From Patescibacteria group bacterium (GTDB lineage Bacteria; Patescibacteriota; Patescibacteriia; JAHIZJ01): DNA of 38,354 nucleotides. The stretch covers positions 1-38,354 of the forward strand of contig JAHIZJ010000028.1 of the NCBI GenBank assembly GCA_018814765.1, given 5' to 3'. The notes below the pieces were generated by a model. It made no database searches. It saw nothing but the letters and a program-made list of their open reading frames with translations, and was not told the origin of the DNA. Positions 1 to 9,637 of the stretch are shown in pieces (position 1 is the stretch's first letter; each line of letters begins with the position of its first letter). A program made the translations under genes and the position numbers.

Positions 1-29
1 ATATATTATTAATTATGAACTTTACATTA

Positions 30-1262
30 TTAATTTACTTTTTCACCACCAAAATAGCGTGTGAAATCTTCTGAAGCTAGATAGTTCTTTTTTGATTGTT
101 CTGCTTTGCCTGAACTTTGCCACTGATGGCTGATTTTTATTATGTTGTCATAGTACTTATTAGCTTTGGATAATACGGTTTTATTAACACCTAATAAATG
201 AAGCACCCTGATAAGCTTTGCGGACGATACGGAGATTATTTCGACATTCCACCAGGGTGAGGCAGAGGCCCACCAGTATTGATCAGAGGCCAGAGCTTTA
301 TCCAGAAGATTACGAGCTCGTTGGTAATTTATGTTATCAGTCCCAGTATGCTTTATCTGTTGCAAAACTAATTTGGTCAGCTTCCATTGATTTGTTTGAA
401 TCAGGTTGTGGCGACTTTCCCAAAGATAGTAAGGTTCTTTGTTTTTAAGCTCCGATTCACGCGATGCCCAGCTTGATGGAACTGGTTTTACTGAGACAAA
501 CTTTGTATAGCTGGAAAGAACTTCACTTATTGTAACGGTGGTAAATTTTGGAGAGGACACAAGGTCAAACCAGACTTTGAGAAGGGCAGGATTATGATGG
601 CCCAGATTTTCTCCGTCACAGCTAGTGATAAGGTTTTTATTAGAGCGATTGTCCTGTTCTATTTTTTCATGAAAAGCAGATGTTGACTTGAGAATATCCA
701 TGAAGAACATATCACTTACGTCGCGGTTACGAAAGATTATTTTTAATGAACTGGAGTCAAGGCTATATCCCTCATCAAAGCTGACCTCTCCCACCTTACC
801 GTTATATGATATTTCATCGAGTATTATCCAGGGGTGACCTAGACGAGCTATGACATCGGCTGACTGACGGCTATAACACATCTCAGGAAGAAAAAAACCT
901 TTGGGTTTATAGGTAGCTCCAATGAGTTTACGATTGATGTCATAGTTTAATTGAACCTGTCGTTTAATTTCTGACTCAGGTATAAAGGGAAGTAGGGCAT
1001 GATATTTCATAGAGGCAGTAAATTCAATCTGCCCTCGTTCGGCCAGAAGTCTGATATTTTCTAAGACTGGGCCACAACTTAAGATATATAACTGTTCAGT
1101 AAGAGAACCACAGATATTCAGAGTTATTTTAACATTAGGATGTTTAATGAGCTTTTGAAAAAAAGGCTGATATGATTCACGAACTACCTTTAGGACAACA
1201 GCTTTGTTCCAATCAGGAGGCTGATATATATGAAAAATGTTTGCCCAAGTTATCTTAGCCAT
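30..1262 (-). CDS. glycoside hydrolase family 57-like protein (alpha-amylase/glucanotransferase type)
   Basis: 410 aa ORF; N-terminus ITWANIFHIYQPP, SLTEQL, EFTASMKYHALLPF and FFLPEMCYS resemble GH57 motifs; adjacent to glycogen synthase. Confidence 0.8.
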   Translation of the reverse strand: MAKITWANIFHIYQPPDWNKAVVLKVVRESYQPFFQKLIKHPNVKITLNICGSLTEQLYILSCGPVLENIRLLAERGQIEFTASMKYHALLPFIPESEIKRQVQLNYDINRKLIGATYKPKGFFLPEMCYSRQSADVIARLGHPWIILDEISYNGKVGEVSFDEGYSLDSSSLKIIFRNRDVSDMFFMDILKSTSAFHEKIEQDNRSNKNLITSCDGENLGHHNPALLKVWFDLVSSPKFTTVTISEVLSSYTKFVSVKPVPSSWASRESELKNKEPYYLWESRHNLIQTNQWKLTKLVLQQIKHTGTDNINYQRARNLLDKALASDQYWWASASPWWNVEIISVSSAKLIRVLHLLGVNKTVLSKANKYYDNIIKISHQWQSSGKAEQSKKNYLASEDFTRYFGGEKVN

Positions 1263-1271
1263 TGGCTTTTA

Positions 1272-2747
1272 TTATACCTTCTGACGTACGCGCCGTAAAG
1301 CGAGATTATATAGTTTAACATAGTTTTTAGCCGGAATTTCCCATGAGTAGCTTTGTTGCATACCATGTTTGACCAGATCACTCCAGGCTTCTACGTGTTT
1401 GTAGTTTTCAATAGCCCGTGCGATAGCCATAAGTAGATATCTGGGGTCGTAAGCCTTAAAGACAAAACCGGTACCTTTCTTGGTTGTCGGGTCATAGTCG
1501 GTAATTGTGTCAACTAAGCCACCAACGGCGTTGACAATAGGCACAGAACCATAGCGTAGACTGATGAGCTGGCCCAACCCACAAGGCTCGAAACGTGAAG
1601 GCATAAGAAATATGTCAGATCCCGCATATATTTGGCTGGCTTTCTTTGTGTCAAATTTTAAGTGAGAACCAATTTTTTTTGGATATTTTTTTGTGACTTT
1701 TCTAATAAAGTTTTCATAACGGCGCTCACCATTACCGACAATAATCAGTTGAAGATCACGGGTCATTAGAGGTTCCATTATTTCTCTAATGAGATCAAAC
1801 CCTTTCTGTTCGGTAATTCTGGAAACAATACCGATGACCGGTATCGTTGCATCTTGAGGAAGTGAAAATTCTTTTTGTAGAAAAAGCTTATTTCTCTCTT
1901 TTTTGTTTAATGTGTTAAAATCATAATTTACTTTCAAGCCCGGGTCGGTAGCAGGATTAAAATCAAAATAATCGATGCCATTAATTATTCCAAAAAGACG
2001 ATCTTTGCGATGTAGTAGAATCCTATGAAGATCTTGACCAAACTCTTTAGTCAGAATTTCTTGGGCGTATTGTTCTGAAACCGTATTAATGATATCAGCA
2101 TAAAGGATGGCACGCTTGGCAAAATTTATACAGCTGATTGAAGCTTTATCCGAAAAAATTGGTAAGCGTGCGTGACCAAAGTCCTTTTTATCATGCGGTA
2201 CGGTCCACCAGTCTTGTCCCATTTGAAAAGCTAAGTTGTGTATGGTAAACAAGGTGGCGGTAGATTTATAAAATGAGTTGTTCTGAAACCGTTTTTTAAG
2301 AAAATAGGGTATCAGGCCTGTGTGCCACTCGTGACAGTGAATAATGTTCGGTTTGAAATCAATAATAGTCAAAAGTTTAAGGGCTGCCAGAGAAAAGAAA
2401 AGAAAACGACGGTTATCATTCTTAGAACCGTAGATAAATTTATACTTGCCAAAGTAGCCGGCATGATCGACAAAGAAGATTGGCAGACCATCCATTAGTT
2501 CGCCCTGCCAAAAATTTACGTTCTGTGTGTTGTCCTTGTCTATTCGAATAGGAACGTTTTCAGCAATCATTTTTAGCCTGTGTTTGTCGGTATCAATAAA
2601 ACCATGTAGGGGCATAATCGCAATAACTTCATGACCTAAGCGACGCAGAGCCTTAGGAAGTGATCGTGCCACATCTGCTTGTCCGCCAGCTTTAGCAAAA
2701 GGGGCAACTTCAGCTGAGATTGACGCTATTTTTAACTTATTAGCCAT
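1272..2747 (-). CDS. glgA: glycogen/starch synthase (GT5)
   Basis: MANKLKIASISAEVAPFAKAGGQADVARSLPKAL, IHCHEWHTGLIPYF, IVSRITEQKGFDLI, MPSRFEPCGLGQLISLRYGSVPIV; internal Met at 2747 preferred over the track start at 2828, which would overlap ruvC. Confidence 0.93.
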   Translation of the reverse strand: MANKLKIASISAEVAPFAKAGGQADVARSLPKALRRLGHEVIAIMPLHGFIDTDKHRLKMIAENVPIRIDKDNTQNVNFWQGELMDGLPIFFVDHAGYFGKYKFIYGSKNDNRRFLFFSLAALKLLTIIDFKPNIIHCHEWHTGLIPYFLKKRFQNNSFYKSTATLFTIHNLAFQMGQDWWTVPHDKKDFGHARLPIFSDKASISCINFAKRAILYADIINTVSEQYAQEILTKEFGQDLHRILLHRKDRLFGIINGIDYFDFNPATDPGLKVNYDFNTLNKKERNKLFLQKEFSLPQDATIPVIGIVSRITEQKGFDLIREIMEPLMTRDLQLIIVGNGERRYENFIRKVTKKYPKKIGSHLKFDTKKASQIYAGSDIFLMPSRFEPCGLGQLISLRYGSVPIVNAVGGLVDTITDYDPTTKKGTGFVFKAYDPRYLLMAIARAIENYKHVEAWSDLVKHGMQQSYSWEIPAKNYVKLYNLALRRVRQKV

Positions 2748-2757
2748 AGAAATATTT

Positions 2758-3243
2758 TTATAGTCTTGAAATGTTTCTTGTTTTTTGAGCTGCGCAAAAA
2801 GCACAGGCAATACCATCGGCGATATCATCAGGTTTTGGTATGGATGATATTTTGAATATTATTTTTAACATATTATGTAACTGTTCTTTATTCGCCTGGC
2901 CATAGCCCGTGACAGATTGTTTGATCTGAAGTGGGGTTTGCTCAACTATGGGAATTTTTTGTTTGGCTACTGTTAATAGGATGACACCCCAGGCTTGGCC
3001 TACTCCGAAAGCGGTTTTTGCATTTTTAAAGAAAAAAAGTTTTTCAATTGCCACTAAGTCAGGCTTATGTTTTTTTAATAACTTATCCAGATCCTTTTGA
3101 ATTTTCATTAAACGATCGGTAAAGGAATAATCCTTGGATGTGGTTATTATCCCCGAGTCAATTAGGCTAAGTGATTTTAGATTTTTTTCTAATACACCAT
3201 ACCCGATACGTGCATAACCCGGATCAATTCCTAAAATAATCAT
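2758..3243 (-). CDS. ruvC: crossover junction endodeoxyribonuclease RuvC
   Basis: 161 aa, MIILGIDPGYARIGYGVLE, AIEKLFFFKNAKTAFGVGQAWG, VTGYGQANKEQ, PDDIADGIACAFC. Confidence 0.95.
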   Translation of the reverse strand: MIILGIDPGYARIGYGVLEKNLKSLSLIDSGIITTSKDYSFTDRLMKIQKDLDKLLKKHKPDLVAIEKLFFFKNAKTAFGVGQAWGVILLTVAKQKIPIVEQTPLQIKQSVTGYGQANKEQLHNMLKIIFKISSIPKPDDIADGIACAFCAAQKTRNISRL

Positions 3244-3965
3244 AATTGCGTATTGGTATAAGTTGCACTAACATCCTGATTATTTTCTAATTCTTCCAAA
3301 AGAGCTTCTAGTTTTACTTTATCTTTTTCATTAAGATCAATAGTATTATTGGGAATAGGGCAGAGCTCCGAGGACTCAATAGTCAAGCCGGTAGCTTCAA
3401 GGTTTTCGTGAACCTGTTTCAACTGATCAGGGGCTGTATATATTATCAGACCCTCAGGTGTGTTTTTAATGTCTTCAGCGCCTGCTTCTATAGCTTTTGC
3501 TTCCAGGTCTTCAAGTGAGACAGTGTCTGTTTTTGGGAGCAAAATGATACCCTTTTGAGTGAATTGCCAGGCCACAGAATTAGGAGCGCCGAGACCGCCA
3601 CTGTGTTTATTTAGAATAGCTCGTATTTCGCTGGCTATACGATTTTTGTTATCAGTCAGAACTTCGATTATTAGTCCGATGCCATTTGGGCCAAAACCCT
3701 CATAGGTTATAGATTCGATAGTCACCCCATCAATTTCGCCAGCTCCTCGCTTGATAGCCTTTTCGATATTATTGTTTGGCATGTTTGCGGACTTTGCTTG
3801 ATCGATAGCTACGCGTAATTTAAAATTATGATCAGGATTTTTTTCTCCACTGTCGCGAACAGCCATAGCAATCTTGTTGCTGAGTTTGGTAAAAATATTA
3901 CCACGTTTCGCATCAGTGGCTCCTTTTTGTCTTTTTATTGTTGACCATTTTGAGTGACCGGACAA
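3240..3965 (-). CDS. YebC/PmpR family protein
   Basis: MSGHSKWSTIKRQKGATDAKRGNIFTKL signature; 241 aa; 4-bp overlap with ruvC. Confidence 0.96.
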   Translation of the reverse strand: MSGHSKWSTIKRQKGATDAKRGNIFTKLSNKIAMAVRDSGEKNPDHNFKLRVAIDQAKSANMPNNNIEKAIKRGAGEIDGVTIESITYEGFGPNGIGLIIEVLTDNKNRIASEIRAILNKHSGGLGAPNSVAWQFTQKGIILLPKTDTVSLEDLEAKAIEAGAEDIKNTPEGLIIYTAPDQLKQVHENLEATGLTIESSELCPIPNNTIDLNEKDKVKLEALLEELENNQDVSATYTNTQL

Positions 3966-4068
3966 ACTTTTGCGTTATTAAATAATTAGCTAATTCAACT
4001 ATAATTATAACAAAAATAGGTGCTTGGGTCAATTTGCGAATCTCTTAAAAAAACGTTATAGTAAACGC

Positions 4069-5136
4069 ATGACTATTTTAGACAACAAGAAATTATTTCA
4101 AAAACTTGATCAGAGCCAAATGGCTAAATCAATTGAAGAACTAAACCTTCAATTTTTACAAACCTGGAAGGAGGTTAAAAGTATTAAGTTGCCGGAGTCT
4201 TATAAAAAGGTAAACAAGGTTGTGTTAAATGGAATGGGTGGTTCGGGATTAGCTGGACGATTAGTTAAAGTACTTTTCAGTGATAGAATGAGCATCCCAA
4301 TCGATCATATGCATGACTATGATTTACCCAAAATAGTCGACAAGAACACATTGTATATAGTGGTAAGTTATTCTGGGAACACTGAAGAGCCTGTATCTAC
4401 GATACAGAAAGCTATAAGACGAAAAGCAAAGATATTCATAATTGCTAATGGCGGGCGCTTGGCCAAGATAGCTGATAAATATAATATACCAGCTTATATA
4501 TTTGAAGAAAAATACAACACTTCTCACCAACCAAGGATGGGCCTAGGCTATAACCTTGGGTCTCTGATTGGAGTGCTCAACCAGCTGAAAATAATAAAGA
4601 TGACGGACTCGGATTTTTATAGTGCCCTGAAAATAATAAACCGTAAAAAAAATCATTTTTCTTCTGAACAGGCAAGTAGTAAAAATTTAGCAAAAAAAAT
4701 TGCTCAACAAATTCATGGTAAATTCCCGGTAATCATTACTTCAGAGTTTCTTGAAGGCAATGCACACATATTTCGGAATCAGATTAATGAAAATGGAAAA
4801 AACTATGCCGACTACTTTCTAATACCTGAGCTAAACCATCATTTACTTGAGGGCTTATTGAATCCGAAGCTAAAAGTTAATAATTTAATATTTCTATTCT
4901 TTAAATCTAAGCTGTTTCATGCGCGCAATCAAAGAAGACACACAATAACACAAAAAGTATTATCAAGACTGGGTATCACATATCTTGAATATGAGTTAAC
5001 AGGCAAAAAGAAGCTGTCACAATCATTTGAGATGCTCTTGTTGGGTAGCTACATAAGTTATTATTTAGCAATTTTAAATAAAATAGACCCCTCACCAATA
5101 CCCTGGGTAGACTATTTTAAGAAACAGCTCAGCTAA
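4069..5136 (+). CDS. bifunctional phosphoglucose/phosphomannose isomerase-like SIS domain protein
   Basis: VVLNGMGGSGLAGRLVK, LYIVVSYSGNTEEPVS, ELNHHLLEG; Met at 4069 (MTILDNKK) preferred to the upstream TTG at 4024. Confidence 0.85.
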   Translation: MTILDNKKLFQKLDQSQMAKSIEELNLQFLQTWKEVKSIKLPESYKKVNKVVLNGMGGSGLAGRLVKVLFSDRMSIPIDHMHDYDLPKIVDKNTLYIVVSYSGNTEEPVSTIQKAIRRKAKIFIIANGGRLAKIADKYNIPAYIFEEKYNTSHQPRMGLGYNLGSLIGVLNQLKIIKMTDSDFYSALKIINRKKNHFSSEQASSKNLAKKIAQQIHGKFPVIITSEFLEGNAHIFRNQINENGKNYADYFLIPELNHHLLEGLLNPKLKVNNLIFLFFKSKLFHARNQRRHTITQKVLSRLGITYLEYELTGKKKLSQSFEMLLLGSYISYYLAILNKIDPSPIPWVDYFKKQLS

Positions 5137-5154
5137 AGAAAATAATACAGACAC

Positions 5155-6060
5155 ATGAAGAATCCATTGGGATGTTTTAAACTATGTAGTACAGCCGGAA
5201 CCCCTGCCTATAAAAATGTTTTATTTGTAGGCTACATAGTCCTGGTGGTTTTACTGATCGTTTTTGGACGTTTAAGCTTTAGCTATGACTCTGTCCTTGT
5301 TATTTTGTTAGGCTTGATATTATTTATTAAGCGCAGTAAACAGTTTGTTGTTGACTGGTCTCCGTTCCTAATCATTGTATTGGCTTATGGGATGATGCGC
5401 GGTCTGGCTGATAATCTTGCCAGTAGGGTACACATCACAGACATTATATCTTGGGAAAGGTGGTTGTTTGGGTCTATACCCACTCTAGAATTTCAGGCCT
5501 GGCTTCATCCTAGCGATATCTTACATTGGTATGATTATATGTTTGGAGCGTTTTATACATCATTTTACATTTTTCCTCTGATTGTTGCCTTTGTTCTTTG
5601 GTTAAAAAGAAGGGATTACTTTAAGTTCTTTATGTACGGCATTCTATTTCTTACTATGATGGGGTACCTCACATACATTATTTTTCCAGCTATGCCACCA
5701 TGGTTAGCTAGTCAAGAAGGGCATTTACCTGAAGTAACCAAGATACTTGATGAAGCTACTAATAAGGCAGTCGGTATTGATATCCCCGTGGTCTATGACT
5801 TTTTGGGAGCAAATTTAATAGCTGCAATGCCGTCTATTCATGCGGCCTGGCCTTGGTATACACTTTTGTGTTTAGTGTTTTTCTATAAGAAAAAAGGACT
5901 GTGGTTTGTTATAATGCCTTTAGTAATCTGGTTTGGGGTGGTATATCTGGGGGAACATTATATTATAGATGTGATAGCCGGTATCATTTATGCTAGTGTA
6001 GCGTATTTTGTTGTATATAAACTTCGCCATAGAATAATAAAAAAACTTACCATCCTATGA
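5155..6060 (+). CDS. PAP2_3/Aur1-like membrane phosphatase or phosphotransferase
   Basis: Polytopic protein; YIIFPAMPPW, AAMPSIHAAWPW and YLGEHYIIDVIAGIIYA match PAP2/Aur1 motifs. Confidence 0.8.
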   Translation: MKNPLGCFKLCSTAGTPAYKNVLFVGYIVLVVLLIVFGRLSFSYDSVLVILLGLILFIKRSKQFVVDWSPFLIIVLAYGMMRGLADNLASRVHITDIISWERWLFGSIPTLEFQAWLHPSDILHWYDYMFGAFYTSFYIFPLIVAFVLWLKRRDYFKFFMYGILFLTMMGYLTYIIFPAMPPWLASQEGHLPEVTKILDEATNKAVGIDIPVVYDFLGANLIAAMPSIHAAWPWYTLLCLVFFYKKKGLWFVIMPLVIWFGVVYLGEHYIIDVIAGIIYASVAYFVVYKLRHRIIKKLTIL

Positions 6061-7628
6061 TAGCGATAAGGCAACCTGAGAATATTGTTGGCTATGGCTT
6101 TGTTTTTTTGATTGCCTTTGCCTTCTTTTTTGTGTTGCAATATCATGATACATTATCTGATCCTGATTCCTTTTATCATGCTAAAATGGCCTTGCTTATG
6201 AAAGAGCAAGGAGTGATTACACAATTTCCCTGGTTGGGTGAGTTTACGGTTTTAGGTGAGGCCTACATAGATCAGCACTTTCTTTACCACGTGTTATTGA
6301 TACCCTTTGTGAGCGCTTTACATCCGATAATAGGTTTAAAAATTGCCACTACCCTTTTTGCCAGCCTATTTGTTGTTACGTTCTATTGGTTACTACGTAG
6401 ACTTCATATGCGCTGGGCTGCTTGGTTAAGTCTATTACTATTATTAATGAATCCTCTCGTCTTTCGTCTAAGCTTGGCAAAGGCACCCAGCCTCTCACTG
6501 ATTGTATTGCTAATAGGCTCGTATTTTATTGTAAAGCAACGCTGGAAACCTCTTGTGATCCTTTCGTTTATTTATGTATGGTTGTATGGTGGTTTCGCGG
6601 TTATTATTCTCTCCAGTGGATTATACTTTCTTATTGATATCGTTGTATCGACATATCGAAGAATTTTTAATAGTCAAAGTGGAGGTGTAAATCTGCTAAA
6701 GGTCTTAACAACAAATAAAAGCTGGAAGAGCCTTGTGGCCACAATAGTAGGAGTTATTCTGGGTATTGTGGTCAATCCATATTTTCCTCAAAATTTATTC
6801 TATTACCGTTATCAATTGTTTGAAATCGGTATAAAAAACTATCGGGATATTATTGGAGTTGGAGGAGAGTGGTATCCCTATGTACCGATTGAATTAGTTG
6901 GTGCTACTGTATTATTAACCTTAGCCTTTATTGGAGCTTTAGTTTTATTCCTGATAAAATCAAAAAGAAACTTAAAACGAAATATTTTTTTTCTAGCACT
7001 AGCTGCTTTTTTTCTACTACTGACATTTAAATCACGTCGCTATGTTGAGTATTATATACCAATGGCCTGTTTGTTTAGTTTTACGATATATGGCTCATTG
7101 TTCTGGCAGCTGAAACCGGGTTATTATTGGAAGAGGCTTGTTTATTTTAAATCAAGAAAAAAAATAATGGTTGCATTGGTAGTGCTATATTTTTTGATTA
7201 CAGTACCCACTATAATAGTCCAGCGTTATATTCAGGAGCGAAACAGTATGGTCAACAGTATTCCGCACACAAAATTTTTAGAAGTCAGTCAATGGCTAAG
7301 TAGTCATTCTGATAAAGGAGATATAGTGTTTCATAGTAGTTGGGATGAGTTCCCCATGCTCTTTTATCACAATGACACAAATTATTACATTGGCGGCTTA
7401 GACCAAACTTTTATGTATCTTTATAATAAGGACCTGCACAAAAAATGGGTCGATATTACAACAGGTAAACAATCCGAAAATTTATATGAAATAATAAGCG
7501 GTGACTTTAAGGCCAGGTATGTCTTGGCTAGTCAAAAACACACCGCCATGAAGAGGAACATTAAGTCTGTGAGTGAGCTTGAAAAAGTATACGAAGATAG
7601 TGAGGCAGTCGTTTATGAGGTCCATTAG
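6057..7628 (+). CDS. polytopic GT-C-type glycosyltransferase / oligosaccharyltransferase-like protein
   Basis: About 10 or more TM segments; N-terminal DPDSFYHAKMA acidic loop as in GT-C/STT3-type proteins; C-terminal soluble domain with HSSWDEFPMLFYHND; overlaps the upstream ORF by 4 bp. Confidence 0.55.
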   Translation: MIAIRQPENIVGYGFVFLIAFAFFFVLQYHDTLSDPDSFYHAKMALLMKEQGVITQFPWLGEFTVLGEAYIDQHFLYHVLLIPFVSALHPIIGLKIATTLFASLFVVTFYWLLRRLHMRWAAWLSLLLLLMNPLVFRLSLAKAPSLSLIVLLIGSYFIVKQRWKPLVILSFIYVWLYGGFAVIILSSGLYFLIDIVVSTYRRIFNSQSGGVNLLKVLTTNKSWKSLVATIVGVILGIVVNPYFPQNLFYYRYQLFEIGIKNYRDIIGVGGEWYPYVPIELVGATVLLTLAFIGALVLFLIKSKRNLKRNIFFLALAAFFLLLTFKSRRYVEYYIPMACLFSFTIYGSLFWQLKPGYYWKRLVYFKSRKKIMVALVVLYFLITVPTIIVQRYIQERNSMVNSIPHTKFLEVSQWLSSHSDKGDIVFHSSWDEFPMLFYHNDTNYYIGGLDQTFMYLYNKDLHKKWVDITTGKQSENLYEIISGDFKARYVLASQKHTAMKRNIKSVSELEKVYEDSEAVVYEVH

Positions 7629-7687
7629 CTAGATACTAAAAAAACCACTCCCGCTTTGTTGAGAATGGTTTTATGTGTAGTTGTGTT

Positions 7688-8104
7688 TTATTCTACTGGA
7701 GCAGGCCCGCCTGAGACACCCTTAAAGACGAAAGTGACAATAGCTAAAGATAGTATTATTATTATAATGCCAATCACAGCAGCGGTGATAGTCTTTTTTG
7801 CGCTTTCAACTTTTTCTTCATTACCGGCCGCTGTCATCCAGGTAAACCCACCATATATTACAATAATAAATGCTACTAGTCCTATAAAGCCAAACACCCA
7901 TTTAATAATACGGAGTACGGCAGGCTCTAGATCGGCGGTTAAGCCAAGTTCAGCTTGCGCTTCTTCACTAATAGCAAATCCTGATTCATTTGCATGAGCC
8001 GGAGTGATAAAACTACCAGTAAGCGTTAAGACAGCAAAAAGTATAAAAAGACTAACTTTACAAAGTTGAAAAAGCTGGTAACGATTTTTCAGTAATTGTT
8101 TCAT
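7688..8104 (-). CDS. T4SS pilin-like (TrbC/VirB2-like) small membrane protein
   Basis: 138 aa; signal peptide plus two TM; IVIYGGFTWMTAAGNEEKVESAKKTITAAVIGIIIIILSLAIVTFV shared with three neighbouring paralogs. Confidence 0.75.
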   Translation of the reverse strand: MKQLLKNRYQLFQLCKVSLFILFAVLTLTGSFITPAHANESGFAISEEAQAELGLTADLEPAVLRIIKWVFGFIGLVAFIIVIYGGFTWMTAAGNEEKVESAKKTITAAVIGIIIIILSLAIVTFVFKGVSGGPAPVE

Positions 8105-8197
8105 ATGTGTTTGTTAGAATAAAAGTATATATAGTATATCAAAAACTAATCAAAAGGTCAAAATAAGCTTAGCAGTACTTATTTAATGACAAAACAA

Positions 8198-8224
8198 AAC
8201 TGCCCCAATAACGGAGCAGTTTCG
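8198..8224 (-). terminator. intrinsic terminator downstream of the 8264 pilin-like gene
   Basis: On the minus strand, ACTGCTCCG-TTATT-GGGGCAGT followed by TTTTGTTTTG. Confidence 0.6.
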
Positions 8225-8263
8225 TATGTCATATTGCTAACTAAAATGTGTTAATCTGGGTGG

Positions 8264-8665
8264 TTATCCATCACCACTACCACCAGCTGCATCATTAACG
8301 CCTTGTGCTACGAACCAGACAATGGCCCAGGCCAGAAGAATAATTATCAAACCGATAATAGCGGCTGAAATTACCTTCTTGGCTTGTTCAACACGCTCTT
8401 CATTACCGGCTGCTGTTAACCAGGTAAAGCCTCCATAGATGATCATAACTACCGCTACCAAAGCAAGGAAACCCAGAGCCCACTGAATGATATTTGTAAT
8501 CTGTGTATCTAGATTCTCTTCACTTACACCCAAATTTGTGCTATAGTCCGTAATATCGGTGGCCATAACACCTAAAGGGGCGAAAGCCAAAGTTAAAAGG
8601 AGTACTATGGCGCCCAGTCTAGTAATCACTTTGTAATATGGGACAAGTTTAATAAGTTTTTCCAT
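8264..8665 (-). CDS. T4SS pilin-like (TrbC/VirB2-like) small membrane protein
   Basis: 133 aa; signal peptide; VVMIIYGGFTWLTAAGNEERVEQAKKVISAAIIGLIIILLAWAIVWFV; good RBS (AAAGGGGGTGAAACAATG). Confidence 0.78.
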   Translation of the reverse strand: MEKLIKLVPYYKVITRLGAIVLLLTLAFAPLGVMATDITDYSTNLGVSEENLDTQITNIIQWALGFLALVAVVMIIYGGFTWLTAAGNEERVEQAKKVISAAIIGLIIILLAWAIVWFVAQGVNDAAGGSGDG

Positions 8666-8716
8666 TGTTTCACCCCCTTTCTTAAATGATATTAAGTTTT
8701 TTGTTACTTCAAATTT

Positions 8717-8745
8717 ATTCTACACCAATATTAGGTATTTGTCAA
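8717..8745 (-). promoter_or_regulatory. sigma70-type promoter for the 8264 pilin-like gene
   Basis: Minus strand TTGACA, 17-nt spacer, TAGAAT. Confidence 0.65.
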
Positions 8746-8758
8746 TAGACACGATGGG

Positions 8759-9154
8759 TTATGGACTGAAGGCTTCGAGAACAAAGTTAATAATAGCTAA
8801 ACTCATAAACCCAATTGCCATGCCCAACAAAGCCCAAATAATTGTATCCTTGGCTTTTTTTATCTGTTCCGGGTTACCCGCTGATGTAACATATTGAAAC
8901 CCACCATAGATGACCATAACGAGAGCAATAAGCGAGAGAACGCCAAGGAAGCCTTTTAACATTCTAATAACGAGCTCATTGGTAGTCATGTATTGATCAC
9001 CGATGGGATTCATCAACGGTGGGTTGGTTTGTGCTGTATCTACTACCTCATCCTCATCGCCAGGATCAGCCAGCAACTGGGCAGGAAAAAATAACAGTGC
9101 ACCGGAAATTACAATGATTGAGAGCGTGGAGAGTGAAATGTGTATAAACTTCAT
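8759..9154 (-). CDS. T4SS pilin-like (TrbC/VirB2-like) small membrane protein
   Basis: 131 aa; signal peptide; ALVMVIYGGFQYVTSAGNPEQIKKAKDTIIWALLGMAIGFMSLAIINFV. Confidence 0.75.
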   Translation of the reverse strand: MKFIHISLSTLSIIVISGALLFFPAQLLADPGDEDEVVDTAQTNPPLMNPIGDQYMTTNELVIRMLKGFLGVLSLIALVMVIYGGFQYVTSAGNPEQIKKAKDTIIWALLGMAIGFMSLAIINFVLEAFSP

Positions 9155-9181
9155 AAGTATTGTTTATGAGTGGTTAATGGT

Positions 9182-9637
9182 TTATGGACGGGGCGGTAAT
9201 TGCCACCAAGGTCTTCCGAAGACTTCTGAGCTACCACCAGACACGGCAATATATATGGTATTGATTAAAACCCAGGCTGCCAAGACACAAAATATACCAA
9301 CTAGGGCATTGACAATAATCCCCTTGCCGGCTTGAATTTTCTCCGGTTGACCACTTGATATCATCAGGGTAAATCCGCCCATAATGAAATAGTACATGGC
9401 TAAAAGAGACACAAGGCCAAGAAAAAAATTAATCAGATTCATGAACAAAAGAACAAAGTCATCAACATGGCAGTTTCCATCTTTGACACACTCGGGTAGA
9501 ATAACAAATTCTTCAGCACGAGCAGGGGGCTCCTCAGAAGGACCTTCGGCTTGGCCAGTAAGTGGAAATACTATCATGGCAAGGATAAAAGAAAAAAGGC
9601 ACAGCTTGACTATGGTATTACTATAACGGTTAATCAT
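9182..9637 (-). CDS. T4SS pilin-like (TrbC/VirB2-like) membrane protein
   Basis: 151 aa; signal peptide; YYFIMGGFTLMISSGQPEKIQAGKGIIVNALVGIFCVLAAWVLINTI, same G-G-F...S-G-x-P/E-x-x-K pattern. Confidence 0.72.
   Translation of the reverse strand: MINRYSNTIVKLCLFSFILAMIVFPLTGQAEGPSEEPPARAEEFVILPECVKDGNCHVDDFVLLFMNLINFFLGLVSLLAMYYFIMGGFTLMISSGQPEKIQAGKGIIVNALVGIFCVLAAWVLINTIYIAVSGGSSEVFGRPWWQLPPRP

Noticed and set aside
2748-2828. N-terminal extension of glgA
   Set aside because: Extension overlaps ruvC; canonical GT5 start is MANKLKIASISAEVAPFAKAGG at 2747.
7656-7997. 113-aa plus-strand ORF opposite the first pilin-like gene
   Set aside because: Antisense to a clear family member; no RBS or family motif recognised.
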